64,000 nucleotides of DNA from Calditrichota bacterium (lineage in GTDB: Bacteria; Calditrichota; Calditrichia; Calditrichales; J004), in NCBI GenBank assembly GCA_013112635.1, contig JABFGF010000001.1, forward strand, positions 930,001 to 994,000. The letters are read 5' to 3'. Of this stretch, positions 52,971 through 61,798 are shown in pieces. Positions within the stretch are counted from its first letter, which is position 1. Each line of letters begins with the position of its first letter. The position numbers and the translations under genes are program-made. The notes beneath the pieces are model-generated. The model worked only from the letters and a program-made list of their open reading frames with translations, had not been told where the DNA came from and made no database searches.

Positions 52971-54419
52971 ATGATTCATTTAAAAGTTATAATAAATACT
53001 CTTAGTGCCCTTGTTCTTTTTCTGGCGCTTTCATTAATTCCACCGGCAATCATCGCCTGGATTTATGATGAAGGGGATTTTGCATCATTTATAATCACCA
53101 TCGCCATCAGCCTGATAGTTGGGTTCAGTTCATATTTTCTTTCCCGGAACCATAACCAGGAACTACGCGCAAAAGATGGGTTTATAATCGTTACTTTTGG
53201 CTGGACTATATTTTCCCTACTTGGCGCATTACCCTTTTTTATCTCAGGATTCATTCCATCTTACACCGATGCTTTTTTCGAAACTATGTCCGGTTTTTCC
53301 ACAACCGGGGCAACCATTTTAACTGATATTGAAGCTTTACCTCATGGTTTATTATTTTGGCGATCGCTCACGCATTGGCTTGGTGGGATGGGAATTATCC
53401 TACTTTCTTTGGCTATATTGCCCTTGCTTGGTGTTGGCGGGATGCAGCTTTTTAAGGCAGAAGTTCCCGGGCCTTCGCCAGATAAATTGACGCCACGTAT
53501 AAAACATACTGCCGAGCTTCTTTGGGGTGTTTATGTACTTTTAACAGCCGCTGAAATTGCTTTGCTTATGTTTGGTGGTATGGATTGGTTTGATTCTGTT
53601 TGTCACAGTTTTGGCACATTGGCAACGGGTGGATTTTCAACCAAAAACGCAAGTATCGGGCATTATAACAGTGCCTATGTGGATTATGTTATTACAGTTT
53701 TTATGCTACTTGCCGGATTAAATTTTTCACTGCACTACCGCGCTTTAAGAGGTAAGCCCAAAATATATTTTAAAGACCCCGAATCACTTTTTTTCTTTGC
53801 AATAATAGGCGCCGCAACATTGTTTATAACATTTAGCGTTTGGAACCAAACAGCACAGGATGTTGAATTAAGTTTTCGTCAGGGATTTTTTCAGGTAGTT
53901 AGTATTATAACAACTACCGGATACGGTACTGCCGATTATGAGCAATGGACTACAAGTTCAAGAATGGTGTTGCTTGTCCTAATGTTTTTTGGTGGTTGTG
54001 CAGGATCGACTGGTGGCGGATTAAAAATTATTCGCTCACTTATTTTGATTAAATTTAGCCTGAATGAAATAAAGCGTTTAATTCATCCCCAGGCAGTTTT
54101 GCCGGTACGCGTAGGCAAGGTTGTTGTTAGCCGCGATATTATGGCCAATGTCTCCGGGTTTTATCTTTTTTATGTATCGATTTTCGTTTTTGGTGTTTTG
54201 TTTATGAATATGCTTGGATTGAATTTCGAGACCTCACTTGGCGGCGTTGCTGCAACAATTGGCAATGTTGGCCCTGCTTTAGCTGATTTAGGCCCCACAG
54301 ATAATTACAGTTTTATTCCTGATTTGGGTAAATGGTTTCTCTCCTTTTTAATGCTGGTTGGCCGTCTGGAGATTTATACGGTTTTAATAATATTCACGCC
54401 TATGTTTTGGAAGAAGTAA
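52971..54419 (+). CDS. trkH: Trk potassium uptake system, membrane subunit TrkH
   Basis: A 482-residue polytopic K+ transporter with four pore-loop repeats. Selectivity-filter segments are visible: SGFSTTGATILTDIE, FGTLATGGFSTKNAS, ITTTGYGTADYE and ATIGNVGPALADLG. Length and helix pattern match TrkH/TrkG. It works with TrkA, encoded just upstream. A repeat element lies 38 bp after its stop. Confidence 0.96.
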   Translation: MIHLKVIINTLSALVLFLALSLIPPAIIAWIYDEGDFASFIITIAISLIVGFSSYFLSRNHNQELRAKDGFIIVTFGWTIFSLLGALPFFISGFIPSYTDAFFETMSGFSTTGATILTDIEALPHGLLFWRSLTHWLGGMGIILLSLAILPLLGVGGMQLFKAEVPGPSPDKLTPRIKHTAELLWGVYVLLTAAEIALLMFGGMDWFDSVCHSFGTLATGGFSTKNASIGHYNSAYVDYVITVFMLLAGLNFSLHYRALRGKPKIYFKDPESLFFFAIIGAATLFITFSVWNQTAQDVELSFRQGFFQVVSIITTTGYGTADYEQWTTSSRMVLLVLMFFGGCAGSTGGGLKIIRSLILIKFSLNEIKRLIHPQAVLPVRVGKVVVSRDIMANVSGFYLFYVSIFVFGVLFMNMLGLNFETSLGGVAATIGNVGPALADLGPTDNYSFIPDLGKWFLSFLMLVGRLEIYTVLIIFTPMFWKK

Positions 54420-54457
54420 TTCTTAATAAAGGTTTATAAAAACACAAAGTAGTTTCT

Positions 54458-54528
54458 GTCATTCCGAACTTGATTCGGAATCCCAATTATTTAAAACTAC
54501 TGGATCCTGAAATGAATTCAGGATGACG
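54458..54528. repeat. 71-bp palindromic repeat element (MITE/REP-like)
   Basis: Its ends are inverted (GTCATTCC at 54458, GGATGAC ending at 54527). It contains two hairpins, TTCCGAACTTGATTCGGAA and TCCTGAAATGAATTCAGGA. This sequence type (GTCATTCC...GGATGAC) is a common dispersed bacterial repeat. It lies between trkH and a secreted-protein gene. Confidence 0.75.
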
Positions 54529-54664
54529 CATATACTATAACTTTAAGCTCAAAGTAATTCTTTCATTTTTTAATTTTCCTCTTTACATCTCACCACAAAC
54601 TACTTAAGTTAGGATCGCTTCCCACACCCAATTAAAATCGACCAAATTTTAAGCGGAGGGTGTC

Positions 54665-56056
54665 ATGCGTATTTCTCTCATTTTTCTATTGCTTATATTT
54701 TTAAATATTTCTCTTGCGCAAAATTTTGCACCAGAACCATTTATTACAATCCCCGGCAATAATACAAATTGTGTTTTATTGGAGGAAGAACACCCAGGTC
54801 CTGCTCCTTTATATTTATGCTGGCAAAACATAAATAAAAAAAATTACTCAATTTTCATTCAAAAAATATCACCAGAGTTTGGTGAAATTATTACAGTGGT
54901 TTCTGACACACTCCCCTTAATAAACCCGGATATTAGTTCTGCCTCTTATTTTGACAATGATACCATTCGAATTTGTTGGCAAACTTACAAAGAAGATCAT
55001 TGGCAAATTGCTTATTGCACTTTTAATGGTGAAAATTTTGGACCAATCCAGTTTATGTCCGACACCGTATTTAATGGTGAGCAACCGAAGCTGAGTATTA
55101 ACCATATTGCTTGGTTAACAGGTTCAAAAATTATTGTAAAGTCTCTTTCAAGTCCGTTTAATAGTTATGAGATTGAATCCGAGTTGATTTCTAATTTTGA
55201 CATTCAGCCTTACAGTGATAGAAAGCACTTTTCCATTCTTTACGAAGCAGGGCCGGATAGCCAAAAACAAATTTATCATTTAGAATATAATAAGTATCGA
55301 ACCGATTCACTTTCGACTCACAAAATTTCATATGCAACACAAAATATTAACCCTATCTATAATAGTTTTATCCACGCTTTTCAAATAAAAGAAAAAGATA
55401 GATGGGGAATACAATTTGGTGGAGGGGACATAATTTCTATTGAAGGTCAAGACCTTGAAAATCCTGCACCTTATGTTTATCCGGTGATAACAGATGAATA
55501 CCCTTCATCAAAATACAAGTCTTCGGAGTTTGTTGTATACAATAGTGAAAACCAAGGACAACAGGATGTTTATATCTATGGTTTGTGGTATGAAGGAAAT
55601 CTGAAGATTTCTCAATCTCTGGAAAATGATGAGCATCCTACTACAGGAATTATCTCTCGTGGTGAAAATTACTGGGATAGTCTTGATGTGGTTGTTTTTT
55701 GGGAACACACAGAGAATGACAAAACAGATATCTGGTGGGCAAAAGATCATTTTGATCCTTCTACGGCTATTGAATCTAATACTCAAAAGCCAGTCAAGTT
55801 TGCATTATTTTCCAACTATCCCAACCCGTTTAATCCAACTACAATTATAAATTATGAATTAAGAATTAGGAGTGATGTAAAAATCACTGTTTATGATAAT
55901 ACAGGCCGGGAAATAAAAACATTGGTTAACAAAAGCCAAACATCAGGAATTCATTCAGTCACTTTCAACGCTCAAAATCTTGCTTCCGGGGTTTATTATT
56001 ACAGGATTAAGGCTGGGGATTTTATTGAAACGAAAAAGATGCTTTTGCTTCGATAA
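54665..56056 (+). CDS. Secreted protein with C-terminal sorting-type domain
   Basis: A 463-residue protein with a signal peptide (ISLIFLLLIFLNISLAQ). A beta-rich body of about 360 residues holds repeated short motifs (LCWQN, RICWQTYKED, DVVVFWEHTENDKTDIWWAKD), which suggests a beta-propeller or TolB-like fold. The last 80 residues are the Por/FlgD-like sorting domain typical of FCB bacteria (NYPNPFNPTTIINYELRI, TLVNKSQTSGIHSV, GVYYYRIKAGDF). It is likely exported and held at or released from the cell surface. The function of the body is unknown. The sorting domain is nearly identical to that of the next gene. Confidence 0.88.
   Translation: MRISLIFLLLIFLNISLAQNFAPEPFITIPGNNTNCVLLEEEHPGPAPLYLCWQNINKKNYSIFIQKISPEFGEIITVVSDTLPLINPDISSASYFDNDTIRICWQTYKEDHWQIAYCTFNGENFGPIQFMSDTVFNGEQPKLSINHIAWLTGSKIIVKSLSSPFNSYEIESELISNFDIQPYSDRKHFSILYEAGPDSQKQIYHLEYNKYRTDSLSTHKISYATQNINPIYNSFIHAFQIKEKDRWGIQFGGGDIISIEGQDLENPAPYVYPVITDEYPSSKYKSSEFVVYNSENQGQQDVYIYGLWYEGNLKISQSLENDEHPTTGIISRGENYWDSLDVVVFWEHTENDKTDIWWAKDHFDPSTAIESNTQKPVKFALFSNYPNPFNPTTIINYELRIRSDVKITVYDNTGREIKTLVNKSQTSGIHSVTFNAQNLASGVYYYRIKAGDFIETKKMLLLR
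55814..56056 (+). repeat. Duplicated C-terminal domain segment, copy A
   Basis: This 243-bp segment matches 56561-56803 without gaps and with 17 differences by my count (about 93 percent). It encodes the C-terminal sorting domain. The preceding parts of the two genes show no such similarity. Confidence 0.9.
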
Positions 56057-56092
56057 GAAATACTGAAAGACAAATACTTATTTATAGGAGTA

Positions 56093-56803
56093 GTGATGAA
56101 AAAAACTATATGGCTAATTCTATTTTGTGTTATGGTTTTATTTGGCCAAACAATAAGCGTAAACAAAGATTCTGTATTTTTAGGAGGGCTCAATACTGAT
56201 TCTTTGCTTATTTATAATTCAGGTGATACACTTTTAAGAATTGATAGCATCATTTCAAAATATGATGATTTTGGATATAACCTTGAAATTACCACAGCCG
56301 ATTCAAGTTTTGGTAGATACATAAGTAACTATGAAAACGAAACAGCATTTAGTATTGCAAAACATGATACTGCTATTTTAGATTTTATCTGGGTGGATCT
56401 TTGCACAATTTGCAAAGTTTCCAGCAATTTCACTGATTCCCTTATTTTTTATAACAACTCTAATAACAATAAAGCTTTATCTATTTTTACATCTGGATAC
56501 GGTTTTTCTGATTTAAAAAACAATGATTTTAATAGTTTACCGTCGTTTGTTCTTTTTGAGAACTACCCCAACCCGTTTAATCCAACTACAATTATAAATT
56601 ATGAATTAAGAATTAGGAGTGATGTAAAAATCACTGTTTATGATATTGCGGGACGGGAAATAGAAACATTGGTTAACAAAAGCCAAACATCAGGAATTCA
56701 TTCAGTCGCTTTCAATGCTCAAAATCTTGCTTCCGGGGTTTATTATTACAGGATTAAGGCTGGGGATTTTGTTCAAACTAAAAAGATGGTTCTATTACGA
56801 TAG
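56093..56803 (+). CDS. Small secreted protein with C-terminal sorting-type domain
   Basis: A 236-residue protein. A signal peptide (TIWLILFCVMVLFGQ) is followed by an Ig-like or abnormal-spindle-like beta domain (VFLGGLNTDSLLIYNSGDTLLRIDSI, FIWVDLCTICKVSSNFTDSLIFYNN). The same C-terminal sorting domain as in the gene before it closes the protein. It starts 36 bp after that gene and is probably co-transcribed. The N-terminal domain resembles those used for cell-surface or cilium-like scaffolds, but no specific function can be assigned. Confidence 0.85.
   Translation: MMKKTIWLILFCVMVLFGQTISVNKDSVFLGGLNTDSLLIYNSGDTLLRIDSIISKYDDFGYNLEITTADSSFGRYISNYENETAFSIAKHDTAILDFIWVDLCTICKVSSNFTDSLIFYNNSNNNKALSIFTSGYGFSDLKNNDFNSLPSFVLFENYPNPFNPTTIINYELRIRSDVKITVYDIAGREIETLVNKSQTSGIHSVAFNAQNLASGVYYYRIKAGDFVQTKKMVLLR
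56561..56803 (+). repeat. Duplicated C-terminal domain segment, copy B
   Basis: Partner of the segment at 55814-56056, offset by 747 bp. Both copies end exactly at the stop codon (TAA in A, TAG in B). Confidence 0.9.
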
Positions 56804-56812
56804 GAATTAAGA

Positions 56813-56845
56813 AGACCTTCCAGGTTTCGAAAACCTGGAAGGTCT
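56813..56845. terminator. Perfect 15-bp palindrome, likely bidirectional terminator or dispersed repeat
   Basis: AGACCTTCCAGGTTT (56813-56827) pairs perfectly with 56831-56845 around a CGA loop. It lies between the ends of the convergent secreted-protein and typA genes, as a terminator would, but neither side has a clean T-run. The core ACCTTCCA/TGGAAGGT recurs at 34931-34960, so it may belong to a repeat family. Confidence 0.7.
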
Positions 56846-56857
56846 AAAACAAAAAAA

Positions 56858-58678
56858 CTAAGCTATTTTCTTTTTGGCAGATTCTGCCCTTTTACGGCCA
56901 TTTTCATCCAATATCATTTTACGGATTCGGATGTTTTTTGGCGTTACTTCCACCAATTCATCATCATCGATAAACTCAAGATATTCTTCCAGGCTCATTT
57001 TAATTGCCGGTGCAATCTTCATCGATTTATCACTCCCGGAGGCGCGCATGTTGGTTAGCTTCTTGGCCTTCTGCACATTTACAACAATATCGCTTTCCTT
57101 GTTATAAGAACCGATAATTTGCCCCATATAAACATCCACACCCGGATCAACAAAAAACTGGCCACGGTCCTGAAGAGCATCTACGGCATAAGGAATAACC
57201 TGGCCCTGCCCCATGGAAATCATAACACCGTTTTGGCGCTGCGGGATAGAACCTTTAAAAAATTCATATTGATAGAAACGATGGTTCATTACTGCTTCAC
57301 CGGTTGTTGCTGTTAACAGGCGGTTTCGCAGGCCCATTAACCCCCGCGATGGAATATGAAATACAAGGTTTTTAAAAGTGCCTTTGTCTTCAATACTTAC
57401 CAGATTCCCTTTACGCGGAGAAACCAGTTCTATCACTTTGCCAGAAAACTCGCCCGGTACATCAACAACCAATTCTTCCACCGGTTCTGCTTTATGTCCA
57501 TCAATTTCTTTATATATTACGCGCGGCATTCCAACAGCAAATTCATAACCTTCACGACGCATATTTTCCATCAAAATTGAGATGTGTAAAATCCCGCGCC
57601 CGGAAACTTTATAGCTATCTGGTGAACTTGTGGGTTCCACCCGCAAAGCAACATCAAGCTCTAATTCTTTCATCAAGCGGTCACGCAAATGGCGACTGGT
57701 TACATACTTGCCTTCCTTACCAAAAAATGGAGAATTGTTGATGGTAAAGGTCAGGCTGATTGTTGGTTCATCAATAGCGATAATAGGCATTGGTTCAGGG
57801 TTTTCAAAATCTGCGATTGTATCGCCAATATTTATATCCTCAATCCCAACTACAGCACAAATATCACCGGCAGGAATCAATTGTTGTTCAACCCTGCTAA
57901 GACCTTCAAAAGAAAACAACTGTTTGATACTGGCATCAACGATATCACCATTGCGGTTAACCAACTTATATTTATTGCTTGCAGAAATTTCGCCACGATA
58001 AACCCGGCCGACCCCTATTCTTCCAACATAAGGTGAATAATCCAGGGAAGTTATCTGCATTTGTGTTGTACCCTCTTTAAATTGTGGAGGAGGGATATCA
58101 GAGATAATTTTCTCAATCAAAGCAGTCATGTTATCTGTTACAACTTCCGGATCGGTGCTGGCCCAGCCTGCTTTTGCCGATGAATAAATCACCGGAAACT
58201 CCAACTGGTCATCATCTGCACCAAGATCGATAAACAAATCATAAATCTCATCCAAAACTTCCAATGGTCTTGCTTGCGGACGATCCATTTTATTGATAAC
58301 CACGATTGGTTTTAAATGGAGCGCCAAAGCTTTTTGCAGTACAAACCGTGTTTGTGGCATGGTTCCTTCAAAAGCATCCACCAAAAGCAAAACACCGTTT
58401 GCCATTTTTAAAACACGTTCCACCTCGCCGCCAAAGTCGGCATGGCCCGGCGTATCGATAATATTAATTTTATAATCGCCATGACGGATTGAAATATTTT
58501 TGGCCAGGATTGTAATACCGCGCTCCCGCTCAAGATCATTGGAATCCATAAAGCGTTCCTGGAACTGTTCATTTTCCCTGAAGAAATTTTCTTGTTTTAA
58601 AACTTCATCCACCAAGGTTGTTTTGCCATGATCCACGTGTGCAATGATGGCAATATTTCGAATCTTATTTATATCCAT
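56858..58678 (-). CDS. typA: Ribosome-associated GTPase TypA/BipA
   Basis: A 606-residue translational GTPase. G1 is AHVDHGKTT at residues 13-21, G2/G3 are RGITI and [14 protein letters not shown], and G4 is NKMDR. EF-G-like domains follow and the BipA-specific C-terminal domain closes the protein ([35 protein letters not shown]). It acts on the ribosome during stress and in 50S assembly. The length is normal. It stands alone, with repeats on both sides. Confidence 0.98.
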   Translation of the reverse strand: MDINKIRNIAIIAHVDHGKTTLVDEVLKQENFFRENEQFQERFMDSNDLERERGITILAKNISIRHGDYKINIIDTPGHADFGGEVERVLKMANGVLLLVDAFEGTMPQTRFVLQKALALHLKPIVVINKMDRPQARPLEVLDEIYDLFIDLGADDDQLEFPVIYSSAKAGWASTDPEVVTDNMTALIEKIISDIPPPQFKEGTTQMQITSLDYSPYVGRIGVGRVYRGEISASNKYKLVNRNGDIVDASIKQLFSFEGLSRVEQQLIPAGDICAVVGIEDINIGDTIADFENPEPMPIIAIDEPTISLTFTINNSPFFGKEGKYVTSRHLRDRLMKELELDVALRVEPTSSPDSYKVSGRGILHISILMENMRREGYEFAVGMPRVIYKEIDGHKAEPVEELVVDVPGEFSGKVIELVSPRKGNLVSIEDKGTFKNLVFHIPSRGLMGLRNRLLTATTGEAVMNHRFYQYEFFKGSIPQRQNGVMISMGQGQVIPYAVDALQDRGQFFVDPGVDVYMGQIIGSYNKESDIVVNVQKAKKLTNMRASGSDKSMKIAPAIKMSLEEYLEFIDDDELVEVTPKNIRIRKMILDENGRKRAESAKKKIA

Positions 58679-58731
58679 TATAATTTTTCTCTACTTTTTA
58701 AAAATCTTGATTTTAATTTTCAGTTTCAAAT

Positions 58732-58764
58732 AACCTCCAAGGTTCTTTAACAACTTTGCAGGTT
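58732..58764. repeat. 33-bp imperfect palindrome upstream of typA
   Basis: AACCTCCAAGGTTCTT pairs with the complement of AACAACTTTGCAGGTT with only three mismatches. Its position is about 55 bp upstream of the typA start. It resembles dispersed palindromes seen in Bacteroidetes-type genomes but could also be a regulatory hairpin. Confidence 0.6.
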
Positions 58765-58783
58765 GCTTTTTAACCCAAATAAA

Positions 58784-58813
58784 AACGGAGCTGATAAAAT
58801 AACCAGCTCCGTT
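58784..58813. terminator. Intrinsic terminator after the PIN toxin-antitoxin genes
   Basis: AACGGAGCTG (58784-58793) pairs with CAGCTCCGTT (58804-58813) around 10 nt. On the minus strand it is followed by TTTTTATTT, so it should stop transcription from the toxin-antitoxin pair before typA. GAATTTTT on the plus side makes it possibly bidirectional. Confidence 0.85.
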
Positions 58814-58930
58814 GAATTTTTAGTTTCTTCATTGTTCTTTCTGGAAGGTGCGAATTTAAGAAAAGGGCTACCTGTAAGCAAATGGAAAATTTCTATTTTT
58901 CATTAGACATATTTCTCAAAAAGCCCGGTT

Positions 58931-59338
58931 TTATATTTGAATAAATTCAGCAGGTGTCATAGCCGGAATTGGACTTTTTTTATAATGCTTAATATTTCGA
59001 GTCAAAATATAGCTTGCATTTATTGCATTAGCTGCTGCAACCTGTAAGGCATCTTCAAAATCTGGCAAACCTAAACTAATTGCAAACAATGCATCTTGTG
59101 TTTTTGTAGGTGAAATTTTTACAAACTGTAATAAATCTTGAATAAACCCAATATTAGTTTTGTTTGGATTACCTTTCTCAGTGATGTAATAAAAATTTGC
59201 TATACTATGCCAGGCAATAAATGCTTTAACTTGTCCATTTTCAGCGTATTCTAAAACAGTCGATGAACTTTCAACAAAAGGTTCTCGCCCCAGCCCCACA
59301 TCGAGTAAAATATCCGTATCAATAAGAATTGTATTCAT
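58931..59338 (-). CDS. PIN-domain toxin (VapC-like)
   Basis: A 135-residue PIN nuclease. Acidic residues are seen at D7-T-D9 (ILIDTDILLDV), in PDFEDALQ near 92-97, and TRNIKHYKKS closes the site. This is the RNase fold used by VapC toxins, which cut tRNA or rRNA. It overlaps its antitoxin by 4 nt (ATGA). A terminator follows 117 bp downstream. Confidence 0.92.
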   Translation of the reverse strand: MNTILIDTDILLDVGLGREPFVESSSTVLEYAENGQVKAFIAWHSIANFYYITEKGNPNKTNIGFIQDLLQFVKISPTKTQDALFAISLGLPDFEDALQVAAANAINASYILTRNIKHYKKSPIPAMTPAEFIQI

Positions 59339-59562
59339 AAATAGCGTTCTTTTAGCTTTTTGAACCGTGGATCATTCTCATCCTTGATAGCACTCTTTAG
59401 TTTACCTTGCCATTTGTCTGTGAAAGATTCTTCCTTCTCGTCGATGGCCTTATATAACAGGTTTTCAATGAATTGTGAAACTGAAATACCCTGCTTGCGG
59501 GTAAATTTTTTTGTCCGGTGAATAAGTTGATCGTTAATAGTCAGGTTAATTTTTTGTTTCAT
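59335..59562 (-). CDS. Antitoxin of the PIN module (DUF6364-like, ribbon-helix-helix)
   Basis: A 75-residue protein with a ribbon-helix-helix N-terminus (KINLTINDQLIHRTKKFTRKQGISVSQFIENLL) and a charged toxin-binding tail (FTDKWQGKLKSAIKDENDPRFKKL). This matches the DUF6364 antitoxin group that accompanies PIN toxins. I start at the ATG of MKQKINL, with GGGAG upstream; an in-frame Met 8 codons earlier falls inside the likely operator. Confidence 0.88.
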   Translation of the reverse strand: MKQKINLTINDQLIHRTKKFTRKQGISVSQFIENLLYKAIDEKEESFTDKWQGKLKSAIKDENDPRFKKLKERYL

Positions 59563-59573
59563 TATTATACTCC

Positions 59574-59605
59574 CATACGTATACATATTTTAATATACGC
59601 ATAAT
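59574..59605. promoter_or_regulatory. Candidate operator of the PIN toxin-antitoxin pair
   Basis: CATACGTAT (59574-59582), with a perfect TACGTA centre, and ATATACGCAT (59594-59603) lie in tandem directly upstream of the antitoxin start. Ribbon-helix-helix antitoxins usually bind such paired short palindromes and repress their own operon. This is inferred from position and symmetry only. Confidence 0.5.
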
Positions 59606-59705
59606 CATCGAAAACACAACTTTTTTTTAAAGAGTTTTGGCAATCCTATATGTCGTTTTGAAAGTTTCTCTCTTTTAGCTAAGTTACAAATGTCTAAAGA
59701 ATTTT

Positions 59706-61067
59706 ATGAGAATAATAGTGAATTTAAACGAACTTGCACTACTGATCTACCAGTTTTTTAAGCGCAATTTATGGACCACCAATATTGATGAAATGAGCCG
59801 CTTCAGGCGCTTCCTGTTCAAACAACTTCGCATATTGGTTTTAGCCATCCGCGGATTTATGAGTGATAAATGCCCGCTTCATGCATCGGCATTGACATAT
59901 TACTCCATGCTTTCATTAGTACCCGTTGCAGCTTTGGCCTTTGGTATTTCTAAAGGCTTTGGCATGCAGGAAACACTAAAACAAAAACTATTGGAAGAAC
60001 TGCCGGAACATAAAGATGTTGTGGAATGGATTGTCACTTTTGCAGATTCCTTATTGCAGGTAAGCCGTAGCGGACTCATCGCAGGCATCGGGATTGTTTT
60101 ACTTATCTGGGCGGCAATCCGGGTTTTAGGAAACATTGAAGAGTCTCTCAATAATATCTGGTCGGTAAAACGCGGGCGCTCATTTATCCGCAAGTTTTCG
60201 GACTATCTTTCTATTATGATAATCGGCCCGATTATATTTCTTGTATCCAGCAGTGTTGCTGTTTTTATTCGCACCCAGGTAACCGATCTGGCGCAGCAGG
60301 TGGATGTTTTAAATGTAATGGACCCTGTAATAATTTTTCTGCTCAGGCTTATTCCCTACACTTTAATCTGGTTGCTCTTTACACTTACTTACATGATTAT
60401 CCCAAACACGAGGGTTAAATTTAAAGCCGCAGTTTATGGTGCGGTGGTGGCGGGAACACTTTATCAGTTTGTGCAAGTGCTGTACATTGGTTTTCAGATT
60501 GGAGCAGCAAAATACAGCGCTATATATGGCAGTTTTGCAGCATTGCCACTCTTCTTAATCTGGGTTCAGCTTAGTTGGTTTATAGTTTTGTTTGGCGCAG
60601 AACTAAGTTATGCATTCCAAAATGTACCTGCGTATATATTTGAAAAAGAGTCCGGCAAGATAAGCGGTTTTTATAAAAAAGTGCTGGCTTTAAATATCGC
60701 CCATGTGATAATAAAAAATTTTGAGAATGGTGATAAACCGCTAACAACCAAACAAGTATCAAAAGAGTCGGAAATCCCGGAAAACATAACCCGCGAAATA
60801 ATTACTGACTTGAAAGATGCCGGGATATTTTCTAAAGTTACTAAGGGCAAGCGGGGGTTTGCTTTTCAGCCGGCGAGTGACATAAGCCAGTTAACAATCC
60901 AGGATGTTTTGCTGGCCCTTGAAAACCAGGGTGGTGATAACACTCAATTTTCAGGCTCGGATTTGCGGACAGAGCTGGCTATAAGGCTACAAAAATTTGA
61001 TGCTTTGTTAAAAACAGATTCTCACAATGTGCTTCTAAAAGATATTAATCCGGAAAAAGCAGGCTAA
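59706..61067 (+). CDS. YihY/BrkB family membrane protein
   Basis: A 453-residue protein with six hydrophobic helices and the family marks CPLHASALTYYSMLSLVPVAALAFG, GIVLLIWAAIRVLGNIEESLNNIW, AAKYSAIYGSFAALPLFLIWVQLSW and FGAELSYAFQN. A cytoplasmic winged-helix-like tail (residues about 335-430; PLTTKQVSKESEIPENITREIITDLKDAG) follows. Often mislabelled ribonuclease BN; it is more likely a transporter or a membrane-integrity factor. It has no close neighbours on its strand. Confidence 0.92.
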   Translation: MRIIVNLNELALLIYQFFKRNLWTTNIDEMSRFRRFLFKQLRILVLAIRGFMSDKCPLHASALTYYSMLSLVPVAALAFGISKGFGMQETLKQKLLEELPEHKDVVEWIVTFADSLLQVSRSGLIAGIGIVLLIWAAIRVLGNIEESLNNIWSVKRGRSFIRKFSDYLSIMIIGPIIFLVSSSVAVFIRTQVTDLAQQVDVLNVMDPVIIFLLRLIPYTLIWLLFTLTYMIIPNTRVKFKAAVYGAVVAGTLYQFVQVLYIGFQIGAAKYSAIYGSFAALPLFLIWVQLSWFIVLFGAELSYAFQNVPAYIFEKESGKISGFYKKVLALNIAHVIIKNFENGDKPLTTKQVSKESEIPENITREIITDLKDAGIFSKVTKGKRGFAFQPASDISQLTIQDVLLALENQGGDNTQFSGSDLRTELAIRLQKFDALLKTDSHNVLLKDINPEKAG

Positions 61068-61166
61068 CTAACGGTCAAATATCTCTCAATCTTGATGCCA
61101 ATTTAATTTAAGTGTCGATATATCCGTCTATTATTTATGATAAACTAATTTTTTAATGGATGGAAA

Positions 61167-61346
61167 ATGGAAATTCAAGACCAGATTGAAAAAATCAGAA
61201 ATGAGATTAAAAGGCATGAATACAATTATCTTGTCCTCGATGAGTCAACTATTTCAGAATATGAACTCAATTCTTTAAAACTTGAATTGGATCGATTGGA
61301 ATCTGCCGTGAGGCAAAAGGTTTCTTTTGAAGAATTTGCTCTCTAA
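61167..61346 (+). CDS. Small protein resembling the N-terminal Ia domain of NAD-dependent DNA ligase
   Basis: A 59-residue helical protein. Its segment IRNEIKRHEYNYLVLD plus TISEYELNSLKLELDRLE lines up with the opening of LigA (L--ELR-HEYLYHVMD-PEIPDAEYD-L-REL-ELE). Of the residues that bind the nicotinamide mononucleotide part of NAD, the first Tyr is kept, but the following His and the later Asp, Tyr and Asp are replaced (Leu, Glu, Leu, Asn). It is complete, with its own ATG and stop, and no ligase frame follows. It may be a degraded or repurposed ligase head domain; coincidence of a short helical pattern cannot be excluded. Confidence 0.6.
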   Translation: MEIQDQIEKIRNEIKRHEYNYLVLDESTISEYELNSLKLELDRLESAVRQKVSFEEFAL

Positions 61347-61377
61347 TTTTCATACCGGACACAATCTAATCATTCTG

Positions 61378-61665
61378 CTAAATAAAACCCTTTTTCCAAA
61401 GCCCTGATTCTTCTTCAAATTCAAACCCATTATTCTCCAAAATCCTAATAGATTTTTTATTCTCCGGATCTGGATCTGCAATTATTTTTATGGGGTTTAC
61501 CTGGTAATTCTTAAATCAACAAATGATTTGATTAACATTGTTCCAAAACTTTTTCCTGTAAAATCAGCTCTGCAATAAAAAAATCTATCCTAAATATACC
61601 TTCAGTTTGTGAACTCCACTCACCTTCTGGAACTACCTGCCACTCTAAAATAAGCCTGTTTTTTC
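61378..61665 (-). pseudogene. Decayed GNAT acetyltransferase (aminoglycoside 6'-acetyltransferase-like)
   Basis: Minus-strand pieces in different frames add up to the C-terminal half of a GNAT enzyme. They are ILEWQVVPEGEW and FRIDFFIAE, then, in another frame, DFTGKSFGTMLIKSFVDLRIT, which contains the acetyl-CoA loop region. In a third frame comes IIADPDPENKKSIRILENNGFEFEEES, ending at TAG (61378-61380). At least two frameshifts separate the parts, and a TGA precedes the first piece. The ADPDPENK--IR-LE--GF motif is typical of AAC(6')-like acetyltransferases. It is non-functional. Confidence 0.8.
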
Positions 61666-61713
61666 ATTGCCTTTGCGGTTCCTATTTAGTATAATTTATA
61701 ACCGATTGGTTGG

Positions 61714-61762
61714 GGTTTTGGTGCAAGGTATATAACTCTTTTTTTAACACCTTGCCAAAGCC
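61714..61762. repeat. Long imperfect inverted repeat
   Basis: TTTTGGTGCAAGGT (61716-61729) and ACACCTTGCCAAAG (61747-61760) pair over about 12 bp with a 2-nt bulge, around a T-rich loop. It lies at the left edge of the region that leads into the cassette array. I tested it as an attC site and could not complete the fold. Confidence 0.55.
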
Positions 61763-61798
61763 ACACCATCAAAAGACGATAGCGCTTTTCCAAACAGT

